Shown here: piece by piece, positions 16,899-26,494 of the stretch
Numbering within the stretch: the stretch's first letter is position 1
Layout: the number at the start of each line of letters is the position of its first letter
Source of the DNA: Bacilli bacterium
GTDB taxonomy: Bacteria; Bacillota_I; Bacilli_A; RFN20; CAG-826
Reading direction: 5' to 3'
DNA: 64,000 nt
Assembly: GCA_017447165.1 (NCBI GenBank)
Contig: JAFSOD010000001.1
Coordinates: 1 to 64,000 of the forward strand
Position numbers and translations under genes: made by a program
Notes under the pieces: model-generated
Seen by the model: the letters and a program-made list of their open reading frames with translations, nothing else
The model's database searches: none
Told to the model about the DNA's origin: nothing

Positions 16899-18103
16899 TT
16901 AAAAAATTGAAAAGAAAGTTCATTTTAATATCAATGCTTTCAGTATTACTTGTTTTAGTTGTGACTTTCTCTGCGATAAATATTTCTAACTATGTCTCTG
17001 TTGAAAATGACGCAAAAGCGGCAGTTAGTGAAGTTATTAGACAAGGAACAGATGACACTCCTCCAGGAGAAGGACCAGGAGGAGATCCTAGTGGCGTAGT
17101 TGAAATTAGAGATGTTCATTACTTTGTTGTTTCTTTTAATGAAGATGGCTCAATAAATGCTTATAACACTCGTCATATGTTTATGTTTAGCGAAGACGTA
17201 TGTAAAGATTTAGCCACTAAAGTTTATAATAATGAACTTACCGGCGGGAAATATGATACGCTGCGCTTTAATAAAGTTATTAAAGAGGACGGCTTAACTT
17301 ATGTTGGTTTTGTCGATATCAAAGAAAAACTTGAAAGTGCAAATAAATTCCTATTAATTTCTTCTTTAATTGCTTTAGGTGCTTTAGCGGCGTTTTCAGG
17401 ACTAGTAATTTTAGGCTCTAATATTGCCTTTAAATCTACAGAAGAAGCATATAAAAATCAAAAAAGATTTATCACTAATGCCTCTCATGAATTAAAGACT
17501 CCTTTAACTATTATTTCCGCTGATTTAGATTTAATTGAGATGGACCATGGCAAAAACGAGTGGAGTGAGTCAATTAGAGATCAATTAACTCGATTAAATG
17601 AAATGACTAATCAATTAGTGACATTATCTAAACTTGAAGAAGAAGACAAAAAGCGATTCCCATTTGAAGATTTCTCGATTAATGAAGTTTGTAATAATGC
17701 GATTGATTCTTTTGCCCCAAGTTTTAAAAAGGAAGGTATTAAGTTTTCTAGTAATATCACCGGCAATATTACAGTGTTTGGTAATAAACGTTTAATTGAA
17801 GAATTAATTTATATCTTCTTAGATAATTCTCTTAAATATACGGGCGGAGATATGAAAAGTAGCTATTTTGTTGTTTCTAAAAACTCAAAAGATAAAATTG
17901 AATTCCGTTTCTCTAATACGATCGATAAAAATGAAGAAGTGGATGAAAAGCAAATTATGGATCGATTCTATCGTTCTCCTTCTACTAAAAAACAAGGTTC
18001 AGGAGTGGGTTTATCTATCGCTAAAGAAATTATCCGTCTTCACAAAGGAACAATTAAGATTGATAAGAATATAACGTCTTTGACCTTTATCATCACATTC
18101 TAA
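16895..18103 (+). CDS. Membrane sensor histidine kinase
   Basis: The 402-residue kinase has membrane segments at about 10-32 and 152-176 flanking an extracytoplasmic domain with a Pro/Gly-rich stretch (DDTPPGEGPGGDPSG). The dimerisation domain carries H198 in TNASHELKTPLT. The ATPase domain has the N box (LDNSLKYTGG) and G2 box (GSGVGLSIAKEI). The usual DxGxG motif is replaced by RFSNTIDKNEE, a form also seen in kinases that accompany such operons, so ATP binding may still occur. It pairs with the response regulator it overlaps. Confidence 0.9.
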   Translation: MIKKLKRKFILISMLSVLLVLVVTFSAINISNYVSVENDAKAAVSEVIRQGTDDTPPGEGPGGDPSGVVEIRDVHYFVVSFNEDGSINAYNTRHMFMFSEDVCKDLATKVYNNELTGGKYDTLRFNKVIKEDGLTYVGFVDIKEKLESANKFLLISSLIALGALAAFSGLVILGSNIAFKSTEEAYKNQKRFITNASHELKTPLTIISADLDLIEMDHGKNEWSESIRDQLTRLNEMTNQLVTLSKLEEEDKKRFPFEDFSINEVCNNAIDSFAPSFKKEGIKFSSNITGNITVFGNKRLIEELIYIFLDNSLKYTGGDMKSSYFVVSKNSKDKIEFRFSNTIDKNEEVDEKQIMDRFYRSPSTKKQGSGVGLSIAKEIIRLHKGTIKIDKNITSLTFIITF

Positions 18104-18108
18104 TAGAT

Positions 18109-18137
18109 AGGCTGATGCATCTCATTAGCCTTTTTTA
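18109..18137 (+). terminator. Terminator after the two-component operon
   Basis: AGGCTGATG (18109-18117) pairs with CATTAGCCT (18123-18131), 9 base pairs with one G-T, followed by TTTTTT. Confidence 0.85.
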
Positions 18138-18176
18138 TTTCTTTATTCTTGATTTAGGACTAGAATAGTTGAGTCT

Positions 18177-18806
18177 ATGAAATATCTTGTTATTATCTCA
18201 ACTTTATTTGTAATTGGTTCTCTAGTTGGTTGGGTTATTGAATTATTCTTTAGAAGATTTGTTTCTCAACACAAATGGATGAATCCCGGTTTTTTATTGG
18301 GGCCATATTTACCGATATACGGCTTTGGAGTCATTGTTTTATATGCGGTTAGTAATATTCCTTTTGGAATTTCTAATCAAGCGGTTGATATTGTCGTTCG
18401 TATTTTAATTATTGGAGTAGGAATGACGGTAGTGGAATTTTTAGCAGGATTAATATTTATTAAAGGATTAAAAGTTAAGCTTTGGGATTATAGCAATCGT
18501 AAAGGAAATATTATGGGCATTATTTGCCCTTCATTCTCTTTAATTTGGTTAGCGGTTGGTTCTTTATATTATTTCCTCATTAATCCCTTTTTAGTTAGCG
18601 GTATCTCTTGGATTAGTGAAAATCTTATTTATACATATTTTGTCGGTGCTGTTATTGGAGCAATGGTAGTGGACTTTGCTTATTCAATCCACTTAGCCAC
18701 TAAAGCAAAATATTATAAAGAACTCGCTGGTTTAAGATTTGAAGATTTCAAAAAAGAGTTAAGAAATAAAATTAAACAACTTCGTAAAGACAAGGAAAGC
18801 GTTTAA
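18177..18806 (+). CDS. Putative ABC-transporter-like permease (CmpB / PF06541 type)
   Basis: The 209-residue membrane protein has about five hydrophobic segments and the family marks GSLVGWVIELFFRRFVSQ, then NPGFLLGPYLPIYGFG, FLAGLIFIKGLKVKLWDYS and GNIMGIICPSFSLIW. These match the putative ABC-type permease family PF06541. No ATPase gene is next to it, and its substrate is unknown. The C-terminus is a cytoplasmic charged helix. It stands alone between a terminator and glf. Confidence 0.75.
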   Translation: MKYLVIISTLFVIGSLVGWVIELFFRRFVSQHKWMNPGFLLGPYLPIYGFGVIVLYAVSNIPFGISNQAVDIVVRILIIGVGMTVVEFLAGLIFIKGLKVKLWDYSNRKGNIMGIICPSFSLIWLAVGSLYYFLINPFLVSGISWISENLIYTYFVGAVIGAMVVDFAYSIHLATKAKYYKELAGLRFEDFKKELRNKIKQLRKDKESV

Positions 18807-18856
18807 TTTAATTCTAAAATTAAATAATATCCTGTATTATTAATATAGGTTTTATA

Positions 18857-19969
18857 ATGGCTAAATATGATTATTTAATTGTTGGTAGTGGCCTATATGG
18901 CTCTATATGCGCTTATGAATTACATAAACGCGGTTATAAAGTTTTAGTGATTGATAAAAGAAATCATATTGGTGGAAATATTTACACTAAAGAAGTAGAA
19001 GGTATTAATGTTCATGTTTATGGAGCGCATATTTTCCATACTTCAAATAAAGAAGTGTGGGATTATATTAATCAATTCGCTGAATTTAATAATTTTATCA
19101 ATTCCCCATTAGCGAGATATAAAGATGAGATTTATAATCTCCCATTTAATATGAATACTTTCTGTGAACTCTGGAAAGATGTGAAAACTCCAGATGAGGC
19201 TAAAGCAAGAATTGAAGATGAAAAGAAAGCTTATCATATTGAAGAACCTAAAAACTTAGAAGAACAGGCCATCAACTTAGTGGGTCCAACAATCTACAAG
19301 AAGTTAATTAAAGGCTATACTGCAAAGCAGTGGGGAAGAGACTGTAAAGATTTACCAGCCTTTATTATTAAACGTTTACCAGTAAGATTTACTTTTGATA
19401 ACAACTATTTTAATGACCGTTATCAAGGGATTCCTATTGGAGGCTATACAAGAATTATCGAAAAGATGCTAGAAGGCGTTGAAGTTAGACTTAACGAAGA
19501 TTATCTAGCGAGTAGAGAAAAATATTCTCAAATCGCCTCTAAAGTGATTTATACCGGCACCATTGATTCTTATTTCGATTACTGTTTTGGTCAATTAGAA
19601 TATCGTGCAGTGAGATTAGATACTGAAGTCTTAGATATATCTAATTATCAAGGAGTCGCGGTTGTTAACTATACTGAACAAGAAATTCCATATACGAGAA
19701 TTATTGAACATAAGCATTTTGAATTTAATTTAGACACTCCTAAGACTGTTATTTCTAAAGAATATCCAATGAGTTGGAAACCCGGAGACGAACCATATTA
19801 TCCAGTTAACGATAATAGAAATAACGAACTTTTAGAAAAGTATCAATTAGAAGCAAAGAAATATCCAAATCTATATTTTGGAGGTCGCTTAGGTTTGTAT
19901 AAATATTTAGATATGGATAAAGTAGTTTTCGAAGCACTTAATTTTATTAAAGGACTTTTAAATGAATAA
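18857..19969 (+). CDS. glf: UDP-galactopyranose mutase
   Basis: The 370-residue flavoenzyme converts UDP-galactopyranose to UDP-galactofuranose. It has the FAD-binding start YDYLIVGSGLYGSICAYEL, then HIGGNIYTKEVEGINVHVYG, the GAHIFHTSNKEVW segment, RLPVRFTFDNNYFNDRYQGI, and a C-terminal LYFGGRLGLYKYLDMD that closes the FAD site. Length is typical. It overlaps the next gene, a glycosyltransferase, by 8 bases. The pair suggests that a galactofuranose-containing glycan or glycolipid is made. Confidence 0.95.
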   Translation: MAKYDYLIVGSGLYGSICAYELHKRGYKVLVIDKRNHIGGNIYTKEVEGINVHVYGAHIFHTSNKEVWDYINQFAEFNNFINSPLARYKDEIYNLPFNMNTFCELWKDVKTPDEAKARIEDEKKAYHIEEPKNLEEQAINLVGPTIYKKLIKGYTAKQWGRDCKDLPAFIIKRLPVRFTFDNNYFNDRYQGIPIGGYTRIIEKMLEGVEVRLNEDYLASREKYSQIASKVIYTGTIDSYFDYCFGQLEYRAVRLDTEVLDISNYQGVAVVNYTEQEIPYTRIIEHKHFEFNLDTPKTVISKEYPMSWKPGDEPYYPVNDNRNNELLEKYQLEAKKYPNLYFGGRLGLYKYLDMDKVVFEALNFIKGLLNE

Positions 19970-20888
19970 GAATGTTGTCGCAATCTGTGTAACTTTTAAT
20001 CGTTTAGATAAATTAAAAAATACGATTAACGCGTTTGATAGTCAGACTATGCCTATTAAAGAACTCGTCGTAGTGGATAATGCCTCTACAGATGGGACTA
20101 AAGAATTTTTAGAATCTTGGTCAAAAACAAAAGGTGTTTACCGTAAGAAAGTCATTACTCTAGATAAAAACTATGGAGGTTCTGGAGGCTTTTATGCTGG
20201 TATGGAATATGCAGGGACTGTCGAAGACTGTGACTGGGTATATTTAGGGGATGATGATGCTTATTTAGACTCTAAAGGAATTGAAATATTCTCTAATTTT
20301 GAAAAGTTAGAAGATCCGAAAACCGGCATGGTCGTGGGTAAAGTTTTAATGAGAGGAAATATTGCTTATGCTGCTAGAAGCAACTTTAAACGTAGCTTTA
20401 TTCATATGCAGAAAGTTCCTAATACCGAAGAAGATTATAAAAAAGATTATGTAGAAATAGATTCCTATACATTTGTTGGTGTCTTTATTAAAAGAGAATT
20501 AATGCTTAAGTGTGGCTTACCAGAGAAAGATTATTTTATTTGGTATGATGACACGGAATATTCTTTAAGAACTTATGAAAAGAAAAGTGGCTATAAGTCT
20601 TATTTAGTGCCGGCAATAGTGATTGACCATGATTATGAATACACTCCAAATTTAAAGTATATTTGGAAAGATTATTATGGATTTAGGAATCACTTATATT
20701 TATTAAAGAAACATCTTCCTTATCGATATTATCTGGCTAAAAAGATACAGCTTAAATTATCCGCAAGAAAAGATAAGAAAGCTGGTAATGGAGTTTATAA
20801 ACTTAAATTAGACGCAATCCGTGATGTCAAAAAAGGCAAGATGGGAATATCTGAAGAATATTACCCAGGCAGAAAATTTGATGACTAA
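19962..20888 (+). CDS. Family 2 glycosyltransferase, probable galactofuranosyltransferase
   Basis: The 308-residue GT-A enzyme starts VVAICVTFNRLDKLKNTINA and has NASTDGT, NYGGSGGFYAGM, the metal-binding DxD segment LGDDDAY and the catalytic-loop DYFIWYDDTEYSLR. GFYAGM and YDDTEYS are usual in GlfT2/rhamnosyl-type GT2 enzymes. It overlaps glf, so UDP-galactofuranose is the likely donor (inference). No transmembrane segment is seen; it should be cytoplasmic or peripheral. Confidence 0.85.
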   Translation: MNKNVVAICVTFNRLDKLKNTINAFDSQTMPIKELVVVDNASTDGTKEFLESWSKTKGVYRKKVITLDKNYGGSGGFYAGMEYAGTVEDCDWVYLGDDDAYLDSKGIEIFSNFEKLEDPKTGMVVGKVLMRGNIAYAARSNFKRSFIHMQKVPNTEEDYKKDYVEIDSYTFVGVFIKRELMLKCGLPEKDYFIWYDDTEYSLRTYEKKSGYKSYLVPAIVIDHDYEYTPNLKYIWKDYYGFRNHLYLLKKHLPYRYYLAKKIQLKLSARKDKKAGNGVYKLKLDAIRDVKKGKMGISEEYYPGRKFDD

Positions 20889-20891
20889 ATT

Positions 20892-20914
20892 ATCCGATAT
20901 GAATCGGATTTTTT
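20892..20914 (+). terminator. Terminator after glf-GT2
   Basis: ATCCGAT (20892-20898) / ATCGGAT (20903-20909) with loop ATGA, followed by a T run. Confidence 0.9.
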
Positions 20915-20951
20915 ATTGTCCTCTTCTATTTATTTCTATAAAATAAAGGCG

Positions 20952-22415
20952 ATGAAATCTAAAAGATTATTATATGTATTTTCTTTAGTGGCTTTACTAT
21001 CTTTTTCTAGTTGCTCTAATAGATCTACACCAATAGATCCAGTTGACCCACCAGGACCAGTTGATCCCCCTGGACCGATTGATCCGCCCGGACCAATAGA
21101 TCCACCTGAAGAAGAATATGAAGTGATTGAAGACATCACTAAAAGGATGCCTGCAGAATTTGAACCAGTATCAATGGTGAAGATGTGTTATCCAAATAAT
21201 ATGCCTTTAAGCGCTTATAAAGAAATCGCTAAAGATAATAAGATTTTACTTTTAGTAAATCCTGATAATCGTAACCGTTCTCGAATTAATGAAGCTAAAA
21301 GTGAATTCACTAGTGAAGGTGTTAATTTAGATAACGTTACTTTCATCGATATGAATATTGATGAAGACTATATGTATTGGGTGAGAGACTTCTCCCCGTT
21401 TTATGTCTTTGATAATAAAGATTTATCGATAGTTGATTTTACTTATAATAGACCATCTAGAACTGAACAAAATAGTGTACCTAATAAACTAGCAACTTAT
21501 TTTGATATGTCTTATTGCAAGATGAATCTTACCCATACAGGTGGAAACTTAATGCAAGATGGTAGATTTACCGCGTTTAGTGATGATTTAGTAGTTCAAG
21601 AGAATAATAACAACAAGACCAAAGTTAATAGCCAAATGAAGCAGTATTGTGGGATTGATAATTATGTTATCACTATCGACCCACAAGGAGATTATATCGC
21701 CCATATCGATTGTTGGGGAAAGATTGTCGCCCCCGATAAGATAATAGTGGCAAAGTTACCTGCTACTAATCCTAGATATGATTACTATGAACAAGTCGCT
21801 ACTGAACTAGGAAATACGAAATGTATTTATGGCTATAATTATAGGATTTATCGAGTAGAAGAGCCAGGTGGTGATGTTGTCGCTCCTTATACAAATTCCT
21901 TAATCGCCAATAAACATGTTTATATGCCTTTAGGAGAAAGAAGTACTTATAATCAAAAAGCACTTCAGGTTTATCAAGAGGCTTTACCTGGCTATGCCAT
22001 TCACGGAATAGAAGGGTTCTCAGAATATGAAGGGAACGCATTTTTAAATACTGACGCACTTCACTGTAGGACTCATGAGGTTCCTGATGAAGCTATACTC
22101 TTTATTGATACTAGAGAAGTAATTAACGGAACAGTAGCCTTATTAGATAAATATTTAGTGAAAACTAATATTGTTAGCTATGCTAAAGAAGATATTGATA
22201 GCGTTTATCTATATTACTCAATTAATAATGGAGAATATCAAAAAGTAGATATGTCTAAGTACCAAGAGACCACTAATTACACTTATACATTCTCTAACTT
22301 AAATAGTGGAGTCACGGTGAAGTATTATATTGAGGCAACTGATAAAGGAAATAATAAAAATGTGGATCCAACTTGCGGAAGTTTAGACCCACATACATTT
22401 ACTATTTCTTCTTAG
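20952..22415 (+). CDS. Agmatine/peptidylarginine deiminase-like lipoprotein
   Basis: The 487-residue protein has a lipoprotein signal (FSLVALLSFSSC), a collagen-like proline linker with repeated PPGPIDP units, and then a PAD_porph (agmatine deiminase/peptidylarginine deiminase) domain. Marks are DYMYWVRDFSPF, LTHTGGNLMQDGRF, DYIAHIDCWGK and LNTDALHCRTHEVPD, which supplies the catalytic Cys. A C-terminal beta domain follows. The start ATG at 20952 has AAAGG close by; an earlier in-frame start at 20916 would spoil the signal. A surface-anchored deiminase could release ammonia or citrullinate peptides. Its 3' end overlaps the convergent SDR gene by 14 bases. Confidence 0.85.
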   Translation: MKSKRLLYVFSLVALLSFSSCSNRSTPIDPVDPPGPVDPPGPIDPPGPIDPPEEEYEVIEDITKRMPAEFEPVSMVKMCYPNNMPLSAYKEIAKDNKILLLVNPDNRNRSRINEAKSEFTSEGVNLDNVTFIDMNIDEDYMYWVRDFSPFYVFDNKDLSIVDFTYNRPSRTEQNSVPNKLATYFDMSYCKMNLTHTGGNLMQDGRFTAFSDDLVVQENNNNKTKVNSQMKQYCGIDNYVITIDPQGDYIAHIDCWGKIVAPDKIIVAKLPATNPRYDYYEQVATELGNTKCIYGYNYRIYRVEEPGGDVVAPYTNSLIANKHVYMPLGERSTYNQKALQVYQEALPGYAIHGIEGFSEYEGNAFLNTDALHCRTHEVPDEAILFIDTREVINGTVALLDKYLVKTNIVSYAKEDIDSVYLYYSINNGEYQKVDMSKYQETTNYTYTFSNLNSGVTVKYYIEATDKGNNKNVDPTCGSLDPHTFTISS

Positions 22416-23208
22416 AGAGTAATATTTTCTTAATGACCCAGTTTTGAAATCTATCGGGCATCATATTAAGTAATAGAAGGAGCTTATTACGATTAATCTT
22501 ATAAACGTATTTAGGCTTCTTTTTCTTTAAGATTTTTAAGGTGAGTTTACCAATTCTTTCTGGAGGTATTTTTCTAGATTCTACTTTATTGGTGATGTCC
22601 ATGAATTTATTAGCGTTATATTTATATAATTCTGTGGAACTAGAAAATCTTTTGATACCACTGGTGGAATCATCTAATAAGGAAGTATTAACAGCACCTG
22701 GACGAATAACTACTACTTGTTTATTAAGTAACTGCAATTCCATTCTTAAAGAATAAGCATATTTTTCTATTGTGGATTTAGTGATGCCGTATAAGCCAGT
22801 AAAAGGAAGTGGATCTAGTGGCGCTAACTCACTAGAAACCATAATGACTTTACCTTTTTCCTTTAATAAAGGAAGATAGATTTTGTTTAATCTATAAATA
22901 GCAAAAACATTAATATCAAAGATTTTAATAAAAGCGTCTTCTGTCATCTCCACTAAAGAGTTAACATCATAGATGCCCGCCATAGAGATAATAGCGTCTA
23001 TTTCTTTCGCTTTATATGAGACTTCTATATAACTTGCTTCAACAGATTTTAAATCTCTTAAATCAGTTTTAATATAAGTGAGTTCTTTTATTTCTTCTTT
23101 TGGGGCTTTTATGTCTAAGCCAAAAACATGATAACCGTTTTCGATTAATTTTTTTGCAGTAGCTAGTCCCATTCCCCCTGAGACACCAGATAAGACAACA
23201 TATTTCAT
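22402..23208 (-). CDS. Short-chain dehydrogenase/reductase
   Basis: The 268-residue classical SDR has the NAD(P) site SGVSGGMGLATAKKL, the SMAGIYD strand, the catalytic Ser in KVIMVSSELA, YGITKSTIEKYAYSL with Tyr and Lys, and PGAVNTSLL. The C-terminus is basic (NRNKLLLLLNMMPDRFQNWV, then KKILLSKKK) and might touch the membrane. The start ATG at 23208 is supported by the length of the Rossmann strand; 12 extra upstream codons look non-coding. The substrate is unknown. It stands alone, convergent with the deiminase. Confidence 0.85.
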   Translation of the reverse strand: MKYVVLSGVSGGMGLATAKKLIENGYHVFGLDIKAPKEEIKELTYIKTDLRDLKSVEASYIEVSYKAKEIDAIISMAGIYDVNSLVEMTEDAFIKIFDINVFAIYRLNKIYLPLLKEKGKVIMVSSELAPLDPLPFTGLYGITKSTIEKYAYSLRMELQLLNKQVVVIRPGAVNTSLLDDSTSGIKRFSSSTELYKYNANKFMDITNKVESRKIPPERIGKLTLKILKKKKPKYVYKINRNKLLLLLNMMPDRFQNWVIKKILLSKKK

Positions 23209-23285
23209 AACTCTATTATACAGGAGAGTAAATATTTGGTGCATTATAGTAATTATTTGATAAAATAGATAATCGTTTACCGATT

Positions 23286-23912
23286 ATGAGTGCGCAAATT
23301 ATTCTCTTAGTTGTCTACTTAGGCCTTGCTCTAGCGATGGACGCTTTTGCGGTTTCTATTACAGATGGCTTAGTTTATAAAGACATCAATAAGAAGAAAG
23401 CGCTATTTATCGCGACCACTTTTGGTGTAATGCAAGCAGTCATGCCTTTAATTGGCTATTGGCTAGTAGAAGCTATTGAAACTGCAGTTGGTAATGACAA
23501 ATATGGCAATATCATGGCGCTTATTGTCACATGGCTTGCTTTTTCTTTATTACTATTTATTGGTTTTAAAATGCTATTTGAGGGAATTGTAGAACTAAGA
23601 AAACCAAAAGAAGAGAAAAAAGAGAAACTATTTTCTTATAAAGAAGTGCTCATTATGGGTGTTGCGACTGCGATTGACGCATTAGCGTCAGGAGTCGCGC
23701 TTCACTCTAATATGTCTACTAACGTCACCATTTGGTTACATGTATCTATTATTTTAGTAATCACCTTTATCTTATCTTTAGTAGGTGTGATATTAGGTAG
23801 ACAAATCGTGAAGTTATTTAAAGGGAAATATGAAATTACGCAAATCATCGGTGGATGTATCCTCTTAACTCTTGCTGTTTGGGTAGTTTTGTCCCATTAC
23901 TTAGGTATATAA
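23286..23912 (+). CDS. mntP: Manganese efflux pump MntP
   Basis: The 208-residue protein has six hydrophobic segments and the two inverted motifs of MntP: LALAMDAFAVSITDGL and MGVATAIDALASGVAL, each with the conserved Asp. It exports Mn2+. No yybP-ykoY riboswitch is apparent in the 75-base leader. It is followed after 14 bases by an epimerase-type gene, probably in one transcript. Confidence 0.92.
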   Translation: MSAQIILLVVYLGLALAMDAFAVSITDGLVYKDINKKKALFIATTFGVMQAVMPLIGYWLVEAIETAVGNDKYGNIMALIVTWLAFSLLLFIGFKMLFEGIVELRKPKEEKKEKLFSYKEVLIMGVATAIDALASGVALHSNMSTNVTIWLHVSIILVITFILSLVGVILGRQIVKLFKGKYEITQIIGGCILLTLAVWVVLSHYLGI

Positions 23913-23926
23913 AAGAAGGTTAAAAT

Positions 23927-25489
23927 ATGAAGAAAATTAAAATCGCTCTTACTGGTGCTAGCGGAAACATGGGAGAAAGGATTTTTGCCTATTTACTTCC
24001 AGAAGAATATGTTGATGAAATTAGAATTCTTGACCACGATAAAAAAGGCACAAAAGAGATTTTAAAGGCCAATAAGAAATATAAAGATAAAGTAAAAGTA
24101 TTTATTGGTTCACTCGCTAATAAAGAAATTGTAAAAGAATTAATTAAAGACACTGATTATGTTATTAATTTAGCCGCTGCTATTCCTCCGGAAAGCGATA
24201 AACACCCAGATCATGCTATTGAAGCTAATGAAACTGGTGTCAAAGTCTTAGTGGAGGCTATTGAAGAGATTAAAGAACATCAACCAAAGCTCTTACATAC
24301 TTCTACAGTTGGTTTATATGGAGATAGATGCGATAAACATTTATATGGTGAAGTTGGTGATCCTTTATTAATTTCTCCTTTCGATATCTACGCTTTAACT
24401 AAGATGCGCGGAGAATATATGGTTTTAGAATCTAATATTGAGAATTGGACCGTTATTAGACAAACCGCGATGTTATATGACAAATTAATGTCTAAAAATA
24501 TGGATGATGGATTGATGTTTCACACTTGTGTGAATTCTCCTTTAGAATGGTCTACCGCAAGAACTAGTGCGACACTTTATAGAAATATCATTAGGGCGGA
24601 TGTTAAAGGCGAATTAAACACCGATAACTTCTGGAAACATTGTTTTAATTTAACTGGTGGAGAGAAAAATAGAATCACTGGTTGTGAGACTATGGAAGCA
24701 GGATTAAGAATTATTAGTGGTTCTTTCTTCCAATTTTACGAACCAAATTATCCAGCAATTAGGAATTTCCACGGCTTATGGTATTCCGATGGAGCAAAGT
24801 TAGATGATATGTTCCATTACACTGGCGAGACAGTGGATGAATTCTGGGATAACGTTATTAAACATCATAAAATCTATTCTTTAGGTAAGCTAGTTCCTAA
24901 AAGCTGGCTTAAGGCATTTACTATTAAACCTTTATTAAATGATAATAACGCACCTATGTACTGGTATAAGCATAAAGATGAAGCGAGAATGCTTGCCTAT
25001 TTTGGCGGCAGTAAAAAATATGAACAACTACCAAAGAAGTGGGAAGACTTTAATATTTTATGCAAAGGCAAAGACCTAGACGGCAACCCAGTGGACTATG
25101 AATATTTAAGAACTCATCCTACTAGAATAAATCATTTCTTTGATATTGATAAACCAAGGAGCGAGCTATCAATCGATGACCTTAAAAAAGTTGCTGAAGC
25201 ACATGGTGGTAAACTTATCACTAAAGATTTTAAGCAAGGCGACATCTATAAAAAAGTGGAGTGGGAGACTCAAGACGGGGAAAGATTTGTTGCTTGCCCA
25301 CACACAGTTTTATATTGTGGACATTGGTATAATGTTTCCTATAAAGAACATGCCTGGGATTTTGATAGATTAAGCAAAAAAGATAAAATTTATGCGCAAA
25401 TCTGGTATGATAGACACGAGCAAAACGAAGATAATTATTACTATTTTGATGATAAATTTAACGCTTATTATAGAAAAATAGGGGATTAA
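23927..25489 (+). CDS. NAD-dependent epimerase/dehydratase with a long C-terminal domain
   Basis: The first ~300 residues are an extended SDR: KIKIALTGASGNMGERIFAY, VINLAAAIPPESDKHPDHAI, LLHTSTVGLYG and the catalytic Y-x3-K in YALTKMRGEY. The last ~200 residues (DFNILCKGKDLDGNPVDYEY, WETQDGERFVACPHTVLYCG, YAQIWYDRHEQNEDNYYYFD) form a conserved-looking unknown domain rich in aromatic and acidic residues, with Cys and His residues. The 520-residue protein is much longer than usual epimerases. A 1-base gap to an EFR1 ferredoxin gene implies a shared reaction, perhaps a redox step on the same substrate (inference). Confidence 0.75.
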   Translation: MKKIKIALTGASGNMGERIFAYLLPEEYVDEIRILDHDKKGTKEILKANKKYKDKVKVFIGSLANKEIVKELIKDTDYVINLAAAIPPESDKHPDHAIEANETGVKVLVEAIEEIKEHQPKLLHTSTVGLYGDRCDKHLYGEVGDPLLISPFDIYALTKMRGEYMVLESNIENWTVIRQTAMLYDKLMSKNMDDGLMFHTCVNSPLEWSTARTSATLYRNIIRADVKGELNTDNFWKHCFNLTGGEKNRITGCETMEAGLRIISGSFFQFYEPNYPAIRNFHGLWYSDGAKLDDMFHYTGETVDEFWDNVIKHHKIYSLGKLVPKSWLKAFTIKPLLNDNNAPMYWYKHKDEARMLAYFGGSKKYEQLPKKWEDFNILCKGKDLDGNPVDYEYLRTHPTRINHFFDIDKPRSELSIDDLKKVAEAHGGKLITKDFKQGDIYKKVEWETQDGERFVACPHTVLYCGHWYNVSYKEHAWDFDRLSKKDKIYAQIWYDRHEQNEDNYYYFDDKFNAYYRKIGD

Positions 25490-25490
25490 T

Positions 25491-26366
25491 ATGAAAGTAG
25501 CGATTTATTACTTCTCAGGAACAGGAAATACTGAGCTCACTGTAAAAAAGTGGGCCTCAGAAGCAGAAAAAAATAACATTCAATGTGATCTTTTTAGATT
25601 TGAAGAGATTACAGATATGAAAATTGATATTTCTGGTTATGACAAGGTTGGTATTGCTTATCCGATTCACGCTTTTAACGCCCCAAGAATTGTTCTTAAA
25701 TCTGCTAAAAAAATTGTTAAATCGAAAACAATTAAGCCTTTTTTCACTATTATGGTTTCTGGTGAATATATGAATTTAAATCATTCAAGTCACCTTAAAT
25801 TAATGTCAATTTTGAAAAAAAGAAATCTATTTTTAGAAAGTGAATACCATTATTTAATGCCTTATAACATGATTTTTAGACATACTGAAAAACGTGCTTT
25901 TGATATGTTTAAAACAATGAATTCTTTAGTTGAGTTAGATGTTGTTGATTATTTAGTTAACGGCAAGTTACATCGATTAAACAAACACAAATGGGCTAGG
26001 CCAATAATTTGGACATTTAGAATTGAACAAGTTTATGGTCCATTTTACGGTAAGATGCTAAGAATCAATAAAGACAAATGCATTAAATGTATGAAGTGTG
26101 TGAACTCTTGTCCACTACAAAACATCGAATTTAAAAATGATAAATTCAAGTTCCATTGGCAGTGTACCTTATGTGCTAGATGTTCATTTAATTGTCCTAC
26201 CAATGCTTTCTTTACGGGCTTCTTACAATTATGGAAAGTGAATGGAAAATATAAGTTTTCTGAACCAAAAGAAGTGGAAATTGATAAGCATCCAAAATAC
26301 TGCAAAAAGAGCTATATTAGATACTATAAAGAGGCCGCTGATAGGCTTGGTACAGAACAGAAATAA
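25491..26366 (+). CDS. EFR1-type flavodoxin-ferredoxin protein
   Basis: The 291-residue protein joins an N-terminal flavodoxin-like FMN domain (YYFSGTGNTELTVKKW) to a C-terminal two-[4Fe-4S] ferredoxin with CIKCMKCVNSCP and CTLCARCSFNCP. EFR1 proteins carry electrons to partner enzymes. It starts 1 base after the epimerase-type gene, so the partner is probably that protein. A long terminator hairpin follows. Confidence 0.9.
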   Translation: MKVAIYYFSGTGNTELTVKKWASEAEKNNIQCDLFRFEEITDMKIDISGYDKVGIAYPIHAFNAPRIVLKSAKKIVKSKTIKPFFTIMVSGEYMNLNHSSHLKLMSILKKRNLFLESEYHYLMPYNMIFRHTEKRAFDMFKTMNSLVELDVVDYLVNGKLHRLNKHKWARPIIWTFRIEQVYGPFYGKMLRINKDKCIKCMKCVNSCPLQNIEFKNDKFKFHWQCTLCARCSFNCPTNAFFTGFLQLWKVNGKYKFSEPKEVEIDKHPKYCKKSYIRYYKEAADRLGTEQK

Positions 26367-26383
26367 TTTTAAGGCAAATATCA

Positions 26384-26436
26384 AATAGTGGGCTTTTTCC
26401 GATAAATTTCGTGAAAAAACCCATTATTTTTTTAAT
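26384..26436 (+). terminator. Strong terminator after the EFR1 gene
   Basis: A 16-base stem (26384-26399 with 26413-26428, one G-T and one mismatch) is followed by TTTTTTT. Confidence 0.9.
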
Positions 26437-26494
26437 TTTTCTTTACACATGCGCCTATATGTATATAATTATGATTAGATAGGAGATTTTATCT

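Noticed and set aside
23209-23285. yybP-ykoY manganese riboswitch before mntP
   Set aside because: The leader is only about 75 bases and lacks the paired conserved loops of that riboswitch.
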